Shown in pieces: positions 27,056 through 34,335 of a DNA stretch of 59,936 nucleotides (the first letter of the stretch is position 1; every line of letters begins with the position of its first letter). The DNA comes from Chloroflexota bacterium (GTDB lineage: Bacteria; Chloroflexota; Anaerolineae; UBA4142; SHND01). The stretch spans positions 1-59,936 of the forward strand of contig JACQWQ010000065.1 in NCBI GenBank assembly GCA_016209205.1, given 5' to 3'. The position numbers and the translations under genes were made by a program. The notes below the pieces were generated by a model, which saw only the letters and a program-made list of their open reading frames with translations, ran no database searches and was not told where the DNA came from.

Positions 27056-27643
27056 TCAATCCCCCCATACCAAGGCGACCTGACGCGGCGCGTGCAAGCG
27101 CGGCGTTTCCGCCTGTGCTTCCCAATACACATCCACCGCGTGCGCCACGTCGTGCATGAATTGCGCGCGTGCCGCTGTTGGCGGCGCAGCCAGTGTGATG
27201 AGAACCGGCAATCCATCTGTCACAATCGTTTTCAAATAAAGAAGCGTTTGCTGCAAGAGCCAGCGGGCTTCGTGATATGCGGGCGTCTCGTCGTAAAACG
27301 TTTCCAGCAAGCCGACGACATACAACGCGCGCCAGTTCTGTTGCTGCTCTATCGAAATCGTCGCAATACATTCCGCCAGTTGGTGACACGTTTCGGCGCG
27401 CGAGAGGTCAATACGCGCGAGCAGGGGACGCGGGTCAAGGCGCTGCTGCCGCGCAAGACGCGCAATGCCGCGCACATCCAGTCGGTTGTTGCCCAGAATC
27501 ACGCCGACGCGTTCGCCGCGTACGGCATGAGTTGCGAGGGCTTGAAGGATTCGCGGTTGGGAAAAATTTTCCGCCGCGGCGACCGCGACGAGTTGAGGAG
27601 AATGGGAGAGCGTAAAAAGCGCAGGTAAAGTTTCGGTGTGCAT
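27056..27643 (-). CDS. RecA/Rad51-like protein without a recognisable Walker A
   Basis: The fold pattern of RecA-like ATPases is visible: GERVGVILGNNRLDVRGIAR (strand then the N-x-L/F-D turn), RLDPRPLLARIDLSRAETCH, the hydrophobic strand ALYVVGLLETFYDE (Walker B-like), and LPVLITLAAPP. Where GxxxxGKT is expected the sequence reads VAVAAAENFSQPRILQAL, so ATP binding is probably lost or changed. About 195 residues from ATG 27643. Linked to a family-B polymerase, it recalls ImuA, a RecA-like partner in the ImuA-ImuB-DnaE2 mutasome; that analogy is inference. Confidence 0.7.
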   Translation of the reverse strand: MHTETLPALFTLSHSPQLVAVAAAENFSQPRILQALATHAVRGERVGVILGNNRLDVRGIARLARQQRLDPRPLLARIDLSRAETCHQLAECIATISIEQQQNWRALYVVGLLETFYDETPAYHEARWLLQQTLLYLKTIVTDGLPVLITLAAPPTAARAQFMHDVAHAVDVYWEAQAETPRLHAPRQVALVWGD

Positions 27644-27766
27644 ATCTTTTGAATAGCACACCTGTTCGAGATTGACTATCCCCTACACGCGGGATTTTCG
27701 GGTAGGTTATGGATTACCACTCAGCGTGCGAGAACACAGTACCCTGCGCGGTATCTCTATCTTGGG

Positions 27767-28189
27767 TCATCTTTCCGCTTCATGCCCAAGCGCTTGGAGG
27801 TGATTGGCGAGTTCGCGTCGCGAGTGAATGTCTAATTTGCGATAGATGTTTTTGAGATGAGATGAAATCGTGGACGGACTGAGATGTAATGCCTGCGCGA
27901 TTTCGACATTTTGTTTGCCCGCCGCCGCGAGTTCGGCGACTTGACGTTCGCGCAGGGTCAAGGTTTGCCAACGCGCTGCCTTTTCATTCACGACCGCACG
28001 CGGAGAACCCCGATCCATTCGCGTGTTCGGAAGGATGGTGGCAATCGTCTGGTAACGCGCTTTGTGGCGCGAATCCCGGCGCGATGACCTGACGCGCGCT
28101 CGAAACGCAGCCCAAAGCAGCACCGCGACAACAAGCACCAGCAAGGCGGGCACAAACCAGATTGCAGCCGATAGATCGTGGAGCGCCAT
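27767..28189 (-). CDS. Membrane-anchored LuxR-type transcription regulator
   Basis: 140 residues. The N-terminus is one strong membrane helix (AAIWFVPALLVLVVAVLLWA) followed by a very basic stretch. The C-terminus is a LuxR/GerE helix-turn-helix (LTLRERQVAELAAAGKQNVE, then IAQALHLSPSTISSHLKNIY, then RKLDIHSRREL). No receiver or sensor domain lies between, so it resembles a one-TM tethered regulator. ATG 28189 is used. It follows nothing on its strand and may control itself through the palindrome at 28263-28287. Confidence 0.8.
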   Translation of the reverse strand: MALHDLSAAIWFVPALLVLVVAVLLWAAFRARVRSSRRDSRHKARYQTIATILPNTRMDRGSPRAVVNEKAARWQTLTLRERQVAELAAAGKQNVEIAQALHLSPSTISSHLKNIYRKLDIHSRRELANHLQALGHEAER

Positions 28190-28262
28190 TGGGTTTCAAA
28201 AGCCGTCCACCGAGCAAGGGGGAGAAAACGAGGAGGCGCGGGGATACGACGACCGGGAAAAT

Positions 28263-28287
28263 TGTTCTGGAGTGCATAGCCAGAACA
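28263..28287 (-). promoter_or_regulatory. Candidate operator upstream of the LuxR-type gene
   Basis: TGTTCTGG and CCAGAACA form a perfect inverted repeat with nine bases between, 74 bases before the regulator's start. A third half-site (GTTCTG) follows at 28291-28296. The dyad spacing fits a LuxR-type dimer, possibly autoregulation. Confidence 0.45.
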
Positions 28288-28373
28288 GGTGTTCTGATTT
28301 TAGCAGAAGCAAAATACGGCGTCAATCCCGCGCACATTAAAAATATGTGACAACCACTCTCTGAAAATCCTTA

Positions 28374-28840
28374 GCTTTCACACCCAATCCCATCCCGATC
28401 TCCATCGAACCGGTGCGGGTCCGCGCCAATCATACAGAGGTTGGCGACGTGCGTTCAGCATGTCCGCCAACCGAGTGATCCACGAAGGACACAAAGCACA
28501 CGAAGAATCTTGGTGCCCTTCGTGTCCTTCGTGGATCACGCGAAAGCGCCGGTACGGTATATCTCCGCAATCCAAATCCGGCGGATACGGCGGAATGCAC
28601 ACATCGGGATACGACGGGTCGCAATTTCCGCGCGGCGGCGCAACCACTGCCGGGCGCGTCGAACTCGATGAAATACGCGCGGTTGGTCGCATACGTGCGC
28701 GTCACGTTCCCGCGCACGCACACCTTTTCCCCAAGATGCGCGAACGCGATGCCGCTTTCAAGACAGGCACGCCGGCTTGGGGTGGGCGGAGTCGCTGCAA
28801 CACGGATGGCGGCGGGCGTGGGTGGAATTGTCGAAAAACG
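28374..28840 (-). pseudogene. OB-fold/Excalibur surface protein broken by a frameshift and a repeat insertion
   Basis: On the minus strand a Pro/Thr-rich stretch (PTPAAIRVAATPPTPSRR) leads into an OB-fold-like part (GEKVCVRGNVTRTYATNRAY). A frameshift near 28640 follows, then GNCDPSYPDVCIPPYPPDLD and GDIPYRRFRV. Here the 105-bp repeat (28431-28535) breaks in. After it the frame resumes as GADPHRFDGDRDGIGCES, an Excalibur calcium-binding tail with its DxDxDG loop. The original gene encoded an extracellular protein; it is now dead. Confidence 0.7.
28431..28535. repeat. 105-bp dispersed palindromic repeat, copy 1
   Basis: Identical over 105 bp to 37773-37877. It contains two hairpins: GGTTGGCG pairing with CGCCAACC, and a 17-bp near-perfect stem starting CCACGAAGGACAC and ending GTGTCCTTCGTGG. 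This copy splits a coding sequence, so it moved after the gene existed. Confidence 0.9.
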
Positions 28841-28945
28841 AATTTAGAGTTGGTTATCAAAACATTCAGATTTGGTCTAACAAACGAGAAAACTGCATCC
28901 TTTCGACAAGAGCGCACCCATTCTTTTGTTGACACAGCTCTTGTT

Positions 28946-29104
28946 CCTTCTTTTGCCGTGATTTTGCAAATCACGGTCTACAAAATTTCCAAAATTTTTT
29001 TCTTCGCGTGGGCTCCTCTAACTCCCCACCATCTGCCGAATTCCCGCGCTGTCAGAAAACAGAACCCAGAATTCAGAAATCAGAATCAAAAGCGGGGGAA
29101 CGAC
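28946..29104. repeat. Duplicated region downstream of variable repeat 1, with hairpin
   Basis: About 155 bp after the first target gene are clearly homologous to 34168-34335 after the second, and the similarity continues into the coding ends. It includes a perfect hairpin CCGTGATTT-TGC-AAATCACGG (28956-28976). In known DGRs a hairpin near the variable repeat aids targeting; this one lies about 130 bases past the repeat, farther than usual. Confidence 0.8.
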
Positions 29105-31899
29105 TGAGCCACGCGAAAACCGATATAATTGAAACGGATGACGGGATGAATCCTGAGACGGGTAGCACAGCGGGCGAGGACTAGATCGTAATACCACGAG
29201 CCGCCACGCAGCACGCGATATTCTCCTGATGCAGGTCCTTGAGGATTCTCTTTCGGTGAGTCTTTATAATACTCACTCCCAAACCAATCAGCGCACCACT
29301 CCCACACATTCCCTGCCATGTCCATTGCACCATACGGACTCGCACCCTCCGCGTATATCCCGACCGGCGTCGTCGTGCCAATACCGGACTCGCGAGTATT
29401 GCACCTCTCCGCGTTGAATTCATCGCCCCACGGATATTTTCGTTTCAATTTTTTCGCGTCGTCCCAACTCGCGGCTTTTTCCCATTCCGCTTCGGTGGGC
29501 AAGCGATGGGTTTGACCCGTCTTGAGAGTCAACCATATACAGAACGCACGCGCGTCGTTCCACGAAACATTTACAACCGGGTGATTACCCTCCCCTTCGG
29601 GATAGTCATTCCCACGCCACTCTTGCGGGGCTTGATGCTTCATCTCTTCGACAAAGCGTTTGTATTCCGCGTTCGTCACCGGATGCCTGGCAATTCGATA
29701 TGTCGAAAGCATGACGGCATGTTGTGGTCTTTCATCCGTATCGCCTTGATCGTCGCCCATCAGAAATGTTCCGGCGGGCACGCTGAGCATTTCCGGCGCA
29801 TTGCTTTCAAAGCGCGGGTCGCCGAGATAGCCGAGCAGGCACGCCGCCGTATAACGCATTTCCCAATTCGCTGTCGTCTCGAACACGTTCAGCAAAAAGC
29901 GTCGCGCTTCCACTACGCCAACTGTTGCAAAGGCATCGCGCGCCGCGTCGAACGCTTTGTCATTGTCTACGCGCAACAGCCGTTCCAAGCCCGCATTGAT
30001 GCGCGCTTGTGTATCTTGTTCCAGCGGAATTTTGTCGCCCATCGCGCGTGCTGCCACCAGCAGCGCGCGCAGTTCATCCGGCGGGGGCGCGTCCAACAAA
30101 CGCTGCGCGTACGCGTTCGCCCGCGCGGCAGGCGACATTGCCATATACAGCAGCACCACTTCTTCCCACACCGGGTTCAACAGGTTGCCTGTCAACGTCA
30201 GCGGCTCGCCTGGAATATCGGTCAACGCTTGCGCGGCGAGATATTCCTGAAACGTGAGATGCGAAAAACGCACCAGCGGTTCGCCGGACGCGCGGTCGAA
30301 CCCAAATTCCTCCAGAATGCCGCTTTCGAGTTTGATGCCCTCCAGCCACTCGCGCGCTTTTTCGGCGCACAACGCGTAACGGGTTTGCGGATTGTCGGGC
30401 AGCGGCGTCGTCAGCAGATTGGGCAAGAGGTCGGCAATCAATAGTTCGACCTGCCGCCGCAGTAACGGCGCCTGTCCTTCGCTCTCACGCGTGCGCTGCA
30501 TCTGCATCTTGAGCGCGATGTTTTGCAAGAGCGCGATTTTTTGCGGCAGGTTCAATTCTTCTTTGGTCGTCGGCGTCAACGCCAGCTGTTCGCGTTTCGC
30601 TTGCCGCCAGTTTTGCGTGAGGATTTCGACACAGTCGCGGTAGAGAATGTAGCGTTCTTCGGGCAGTTCCACCTTGACGGAATGCACCAGCACGATGAGC
30701 GACAAGAGCAGCGGATTGACGCCCAGTTCGCGCAGGCGCGGGTTCCGGTCCAATTCGCCGAGCAAACGCGCCGCGCGGCGTTCGTAATCGCTTTGAATCA
30801 ACGCCGCGCGTTCGGCGGGCTGCTGCAAACTTTCGTTCAGCGCAATTGCCCTGTAGCGCAAACGCACCAACTGTTCCATCTGTTCGCGCGTCAACGGCTG
30901 CACCGTTTGCACCGCGAAACCGTTCGCGTCCAATTGTCCTTCGTAACCGGCAATGCGCGTGGTGACGACGATGCGATTCGTCGGATGCCACGCGTGGTTG
31001 AGCAAGCCGTTCACATAGCGCGCCAGCGCGTTGCGTCCTTCGCGGCTGCCGATTTCGTCGAAGGCATCCAGCAGCACCAAACAATTGCCGCGTTTCAAAC
31101 GGCGTTCAAAAAATCCTGACGGCGCGTCGGGCAGTTCGCCCGTAAACTCGTCCGCGAAACTGGTCAGGAGCGAATGCTCTTTGCCCCACGTCGTCACCCC
31201 GACCTGTTTGCCCAGCGACACATAGATTGGAAACGGCGTCTGATTCCAACCCAAGCGCGCGCGCGCCAAATCTGCGCGGTCGCCCGCGCGCCGCTCATTG
31301 CGCCGCGCCCGCGCGCACGTCACCGCGAGATATTTCATCAGCGTGGTCTTGCCCGAACCGGGGTCGCCGCGCACCACGAGCCGCGCGTGCCGTGTGATGC
31401 TGTCGCCCAAATCGGAATACACGCGCGCGCCGGTGATGCGTTCCATGACCGCGCGATACAGCCGCGCCCAACGGCTTGGCGTTTGCCCCGCGCGTTCTCG
31501 CGCGTAGCCAAGGTCCAGATTGCGATAGAAAAATGCGCGCAGCCCGGAAATGTGCTCTGGCTGCACCGGCTCTGCCCCGCCGCTCGAGGTCAACTGCAAA
31601 TCCACAAAGACCTGTTCCAGGTCCAGCGTCCCTTTTTGCCCGCGCAGCTGCACCGCGACGTTGGAGGGCAAGAGTCCGAGATAGCCGTGCCGGTTGATGA
31701 GCCAATTCAAATACTTGCGCTCGAACGCGTAATCCTGTCCGCGTCCGCTCACGATCGCGATGAACGCGCGGAGAGCGTGTGTGGCTTGCCGCAAGAGCCA
31801 GGGCGCAAACTTGGTCAACAGCGCGCCGACGATTGCGGCGATGATGGCGGTGGCAAGCGGATTCGCGCTCGCGGCATTCCAGAGTTGTGTGAGGTCCAA
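29086..31899 (-). CDS. DGR target protein 1: membrane-anchored NACHT ATPase with FGE-type C-terminus
   Basis: 937 residues from TTG 31899, which has GGGAG eight bases before it. A membrane helix (ATAIIAAIVGALLTKFAPWL) lies near residue 20. The NACHT NTPase follows (Walker A RGDPGSGKTTLMKYLA near 180; Walker B CLVLLDAFDEIGS), then helical repeats to about 690. The last ~230 residues are an FGE-sulfatase/C-type-lectin-like domain (MLSVPAGTFLMGDDQGDTDE; RLPTEAEWEKAA; GAMDMAGNVWEWCADWFGSE; YRVLRGGSW) ending in the variable region. STAND NTPases of this build act as sensors in bacterial defence or self-recognition. The FGE domain likely binds a variable ligand, and ligand binding would trigger the NACHT part. 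Confidence 0.9.
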   Translation of the reverse strand: MDLTQLWNAASANPLATAIIAAIVGALLTKFAPWLLRQATHALRAFIAIVSGRGQDYAFERKYLNWLINRHGYLGLLPSNVAVQLRGQKGTLDLEQVFVDLQLTSSGGAEPVQPEHISGLRAFFYRNLDLGYARERAGQTPSRWARLYRAVMERITGARVYSDLGDSITRHARLVVRGDPGSGKTTLMKYLAVTCARARRNERRAGDRADLARARLGWNQTPFPIYVSLGKQVGVTTWGKEHSLLTSFADEFTGELPDAPSGFFERRLKRGNCLVLLDAFDEIGSREGRNALARYVNGLLNHAWHPTNRIVVTTRIAGYEGQLDANGFAVQTVQPLTREQMEQLVRLRYRAIALNESLQQPAERAALIQSDYERRAARLLGELDRNPRLRELGVNPLLLSLIVLVHSVKVELPEERYILYRDCVEILTQNWRQAKREQLALTPTTKEELNLPQKIALLQNIALKMQMQRTRESEGQAPLLRRQVELLIADLLPNLLTTPLPDNPQTRYALCAEKAREWLEGIKLESGILEEFGFDRASGEPLVRFSHLTFQEYLAAQALTDIPGEPLTLTGNLLNPVWEEVVLLYMAMSPAARANAYAQRLLDAPPPDELRALLVAARAMGDKIPLEQDTQARINAGLERLLRVDNDKAFDAARDAFATVGVVEARRFLLNVFETTANWEMRYTAACLLGYLGDPRFESNAPEMLSVPAGTFLMGDDQGDTDERPQHAVMLSTYRIARHPVTNAEYKRFVEEMKHQAPQEWRGNDYPEGEGNHPVVNVSWNDARAFCIWLTLKTGQTHRLPTEAEWEKAASWDDAKKLKRKYPWGDEFNAERCNTRESGIGTTTPVGIYAEGASPYGAMDMAGNVWEWCADWFGSEYYKDSPKENPQGPASGEYRVLRGGSWYYDLVLARCATRLRIHPVIRFNYIGFRVAQSFPRF
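29105..29213 (-). repeat. DGR variable repeat 1
   Basis: The last ~36 codons of target 1. Aligned with the template repeat, 18 differences fall on template adenines (for example AAC to TAC, GAC to GTC, AAC to CTC) and only two on other bases in the aligned core. Invariant blocks RGGSW, ARC and IGFRVA frame the changed positions, which in this fold line the ligand surface. Confidence 0.9.
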
Positions 31900-31927
31900 G
31901 GCAATTCTCCCGAATAAAGCAAAGGTT

Positions 31928-31973
31928 GTCCTGCCCCAACTTTCGTCATCCCTTCTACCGGAGGGGGCAGGAC
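31928..31973. terminator. Hairpin upstream of target 1
   Basis: GTCCTGCCCC (31928-31937) pairs with GGGGCAGGAC (31964-31973) across 26 bases and is followed by ATTTTTTC on the plus strand. On the minus strand it lies in the leader of target 1, about 30 bases before its start. No gene is seen in 31900-32123. Confidence 0.5.
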
Positions 31974-32123
31974 ATTTTTTCTTTGACCGGACGACGGCTT
32001 GATTATCTCACAAAATCGTCGTCGCGGTCGGGGTCAGACCTATCGTTCCCCGGACGGAACGCGGCGGCGCGTCGCGATTTGGGTAAAAGGATACGCCGCA
32101 TTTCTGCTCCGTCTCGTCGAGCG

Positions 32124-32291
32124 ATTGAGCCACGCGAAAACCGATATTATTGTTACGGTTGTCTGTGACACGTCGTCACGCATAGTGCCAGTCGAGTCGC
32201 GGGGTGCGTGACGACGTGTCAGATTGATTCCTGTTACGGTTAGCACAGCGGGCATTGTCTTGATTGTTATTCCACGAGCCCCCACGCAGCA
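32124..32291 (-). repeat. DGR template repeat, split by a hairpin block
   Basis: On the minus strand the sequence matches both variable repeats but carries adenine-rich codons (AAT AAC AAT CAA GAC AAT; later GAC AAC CGT AAC AAT AAT), the mark of a DGR template. It would encode RGGSWNNNQDNARCANRNRN and DNRNNNIGFRVAQS. It lies between avd and target 1, as templates usually do. At 32164-32223 a 60-bp block with a 17-bp stem replaces three bases present in both variable repeats. Confidence 0.9.
32164..32223. mobile_element. Palindromic insertion inside the DGR template repeat
   Basis: TGACACGTCGTCACGCA (32166-32182) pairs perfectly with 32205-32221 around a 22-base loop. The block stands where both variable repeats have GGG (plus strand), a net gain of 57 bases. 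It brings an in-frame stop (HYA-stop) to the template. No second copy was noticed in the window. Confidence 0.85.
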
Positions 32292-32317
32292 TTTTTTGGT
32301 CTGTGCCCCACACTACA

Positions 32318-32382
32318 AGACCTTCAAGGTTTTCGACCACTCGCGTCTAAATCGAGCGTTCTTGGCAAAACCTCGAAGGTCT
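32318..32382. repeat. Inverted repeat between avd and the template
   Basis: AGACCTTCAAGGTTTT (32318-32333) is repeated in inverted form at 32367-32382 with one or two mismatches. The right arm touches the avd stop. It could terminate avd transcription or mark the 5' boundary of the template RNA. Confidence 0.65.
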
Positions 32383-32726
32383 CAGTGCGCCAGTGTGCGC
32401 TGCCAGCCGCCGAGCAGTTTGCCCACTTCGTCCGTCAACCGCGCGACGTGCGCATAGCCGCGCGCATCCAGCACCGTCAGGTCCAACGCCAGACGCAAAT
32501 TCAAACGCAGTTCCGCCAGTTCCACATCTGCGCGTTGGAGCGCCTGCGCGGTATCGCGCGCGGAAGATGCTTTGGCGGCAAAGAGCAGCGCGCGCTGCAA
32601 ATCGAACGCGCGCGTTTGAATCCGCGTCGCCAGCACGAAACGATGTTCGCGCGGAAATTTCAACGTGCGCGGCACCAGCCACTGCAAGAGGTCGTATGTT
32701 TTTACAAAGATGGGGGATTCTGCCAT
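32382..32726 (-). CDS. avd: DGR accessory variability determinant (Avd), four-helix bundle
   Basis: 114 residues from ATG 32726. The four-helix pattern of Avd is clear: FVKTYDLLQWLVPRTLKFPR, then EHRFVLATRIQTRAFDLQRA, then the ALQRADVELAELRLNLRLAL helix and the signature end LTDEVGKLLGGWQR. Avd forms a basic pentamer that binds the reverse transcriptase and template RNA in mutagenic retrohoming. The frame is open far upstream only because it runs through a minisatellite (PPPRGYP repeats), which is not part of the protein. It lies between the reverse transcriptase gene and the template. Confidence 0.9.
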   Translation of the reverse strand: MAESPIFVKTYDLLQWLVPRTLKFPREHRFVLATRIQTRAFDLQRALLFAAKASSARDTAQALQRADVELAELRLNLRLALDLTVLDARGYAHVARLTDEVGKLLGGWQRTLAH

Positions 32727-32745
32727 AATTTTTTCCGTGATTGGG

Positions 32746-33030
32746 TAGGGGCGACGCCTTGTGCTCGCCCTTTCCTGAACGTCAACCACCGCGTTGGGGT
32801 AACCACGCGTTGGGGTAACCACGCGTTGGGGTAACCACGCGCACGCGTTGGGGTAACCACGCGGAGGGGGTAACCACGCGGAGGGGGTAACCACGCGGAG
32901 GGGGTAACCACGCGTTGGGGTAACCACGCGGAGGGGGTAACCACGCGGAGGGGGTAACCACGCGGAGGGGGCAACCACCGCGTTGGGGTAACCACGCGGA
33001 GGGGGCAACCACAAGGGATTGCCCCTACGA
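32746..33030. repeat. Minisatellite of 13 units of 16-17 bp, bounded by inverted copies of a dispersed repeat
   Basis: Units read AACCACGCGTTGGGGT (16) or AACCACGCGGAGGGGGT (17), in blocks, with one longer unit near 32830. The left edge (near 32746, GTAGGGGCGACGCCTTGTG) and right edge (near 33005-33029, CAACCACAAGGGATTGCCCC) are inverted copies of the repeat also seen at 42768-42820. The array separates the reverse transcriptase stop from avd. Confidence 0.9.
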
Positions 33031-34086
33031 AGCGGTCGGTATTTCGCGCATCAATTTTGTGCGCAGGCGATACGTGTCGCCGTGCGCCGCGTGCGCGATC
33101 CACGCGACCGTCGAGGTCGTCAATTCTTCCAATTCGATTTCACCATCCCGATACGCTTTCACCTGCGCGCGAAAACGCCGCATAAACGCGCGCACGTTCT
33201 CGCGTTTCAAACGGCGATGCGTGGGAAAGATGCGCCAGCCGAGAAACGGAATGCCGCCGCGCACCGGATACACGGTGCTTTTGCGCGGGTGCATCACGAG
33301 TCGCAGCGTTTGCAAAAATTCCGCAATGCGCGCTTTCGTCTCCCACAACGCGCGTTTGTCGTTTCCGAACAAAACAAAATCGTCAACGTAGCGCACGTAC
33401 GCGGGACACTTCAATTCGCGTTTTACAAATTGGTCCAACTCGTTCAAATACACATTCGCCCAAAACTGCGACGTGAGGTTTCCGATGGGCAAACCGCGCG
33501 GGCGCGTCGCGGCGAACAAATCATCGCCGGGAAACCACTGCATGTTGTACTGCGCGGTGTGAATCTGCGCGCCGCTGGCGAGAATCAAATCAATCAAGCG
33601 CATCACGTCCGCGTCCGCGATTTTGCGGGCGAGGATGCCGCGCAGAATCGCGTGATCAATCGAAGGAAAATACTGCACGATGTCGCCTTGCAAGACATAC
33701 GGATACTGCCGCGCGAAATGCTGGGCACGGTCCAACGCGCGATGTGTCCCTTTTTCTTTGCGATTGGCGTACGAGTCAAAGATAAAAGTGCGCTCGAAAA
33801 TCGGCTCGATGAAATTGCACAACGCGTGGTGAACGACGCGGTCCCGAAACGGCGCGGCGCTGATGAGCCGCCGCTTGGCGTCGCGCAAATGGAAATTGGT
33901 GTACGCGCCGGGTTGATAGGTCTTGGCTTGCAATTCGTCGTACAGGCGCAGCAATTCCGACTCGGCATCGAACTCGAATTGAAACACCTGCACCTTGTCG
34001 CGTTTCCCGCGCCGCGCCGCGCGATACGCCTGTCGCAGGTTTTCGAATTCAACCACGCGCGGATACAAATGCTTGTATGTTTTCAT
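33025..34086 (-). CDS. DGR reverse transcriptase
   Basis: 353 residues from ATG 34086 (MKTYKHLYPRVVEFENL). Reverse-transcriptase motifs are in order: VLQGDIVQYFPSIDHAIL (motif A), LPIGNLTSQFWANVYLNELD (the IGNLTSQ box typical of DGR enzymes where other RTs have QG), YVRYVDDFVLFG (catalytic YVDD), and GIPFLGWRIFPTHRRLKR. It copies the template RNA with adenine mutagenesis and writes the result into the variable repeats. A longer frame to 34212 overlaps the duplicated downstream region of target 2 and is rejected. Confidence 0.95.
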   Translation of the reverse strand: MKTYKHLYPRVVEFENLRQAYRAARRGKRDKVQVFQFEFDAESELLRLYDELQAKTYQPGAYTNFHLRDAKRRLISAAPFRDRVVHHALCNFIEPIFERTFIFDSYANRKEKGTHRALDRAQHFARQYPYVLQGDIVQYFPSIDHAILRGILARKIADADVMRLIDLILASGAQIHTAQYNMQWFPGDDLFAATRPRGLPIGNLTSQFWANVYLNELDQFVKRELKCPAYVRYVDDFVLFGNDKRALWETKARIAEFLQTLRLVMHPRKSTVYPVRGGIPFLGWRIFPTHRRLKRENVRAFMRRFRAQVKAYRDGEIELEELTTSTVAWIAHAAHGDTYRLRTKLMREIPTAS

Positions 34087-34167
34087 TTCTCCGTTGTCGC
34101 TTTCAATCCTTGCCGCTTGCTTCTTTCGCTGCCTCTTTGTTGTTTTGCCGGCACTCTTTTGCTCCGC

Positions 34168-34335
34168 TTTCTTTCCTTCTTTTGCCGTGATTTTGTAAAT
34201 CACGGTTCCCAAAACTCCAAAAAATTTTTTCTTTCGCGTGGGCTCCTCTCACTCCCCACCATCCCTCCAATTCCAACGCAGTCAGAATACAGAACCCAGA
34301 AATCAGAAATCAGAATCAAGGGCGGGGGAACGACA
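34168..34335. repeat. Duplicated region downstream of variable repeat 2, with hairpin
   Basis: Homologue of 28946-29104, including hairpin CCGTGATTT-TGT-AAATCACGG (34185-34205; the loop differs by one base). The shared downstream block plus the near-identical 3' coding ends indicate that the two targets exchanged or duplicated this cassette. Confidence 0.8.

Noticed and set aside
28102..28337. Small minus-strand frames upstream of the LuxR-type gene
   Set aside because: No start signal and out of frame with the regulator; better explained as its control region.
32040..32285. 81-codon minus-strand frame over the template repeat
   Set aside because: It is in a different frame from the FGE-coding sense and crosses the inserted hairpin; the region is a template repeat, not a gene.
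32727..33014. N-terminal extension of Avd with PPPRGYP repeats
   Set aside because: It is translation through a minisatellite. Homology to Avd starts at ATG 32726.
32783..33017. CRISPR array
   Set aside because: Units of 16-17 bp are directly joined with no spacers, and no cas gene is near.
34087..34212. Longer start for the reverse transcriptase
   Set aside because: These codons lie in the region near the duplicated downstream block of target 2 and are Lys-rich without homology; ATG 34086 starts the conserved part.
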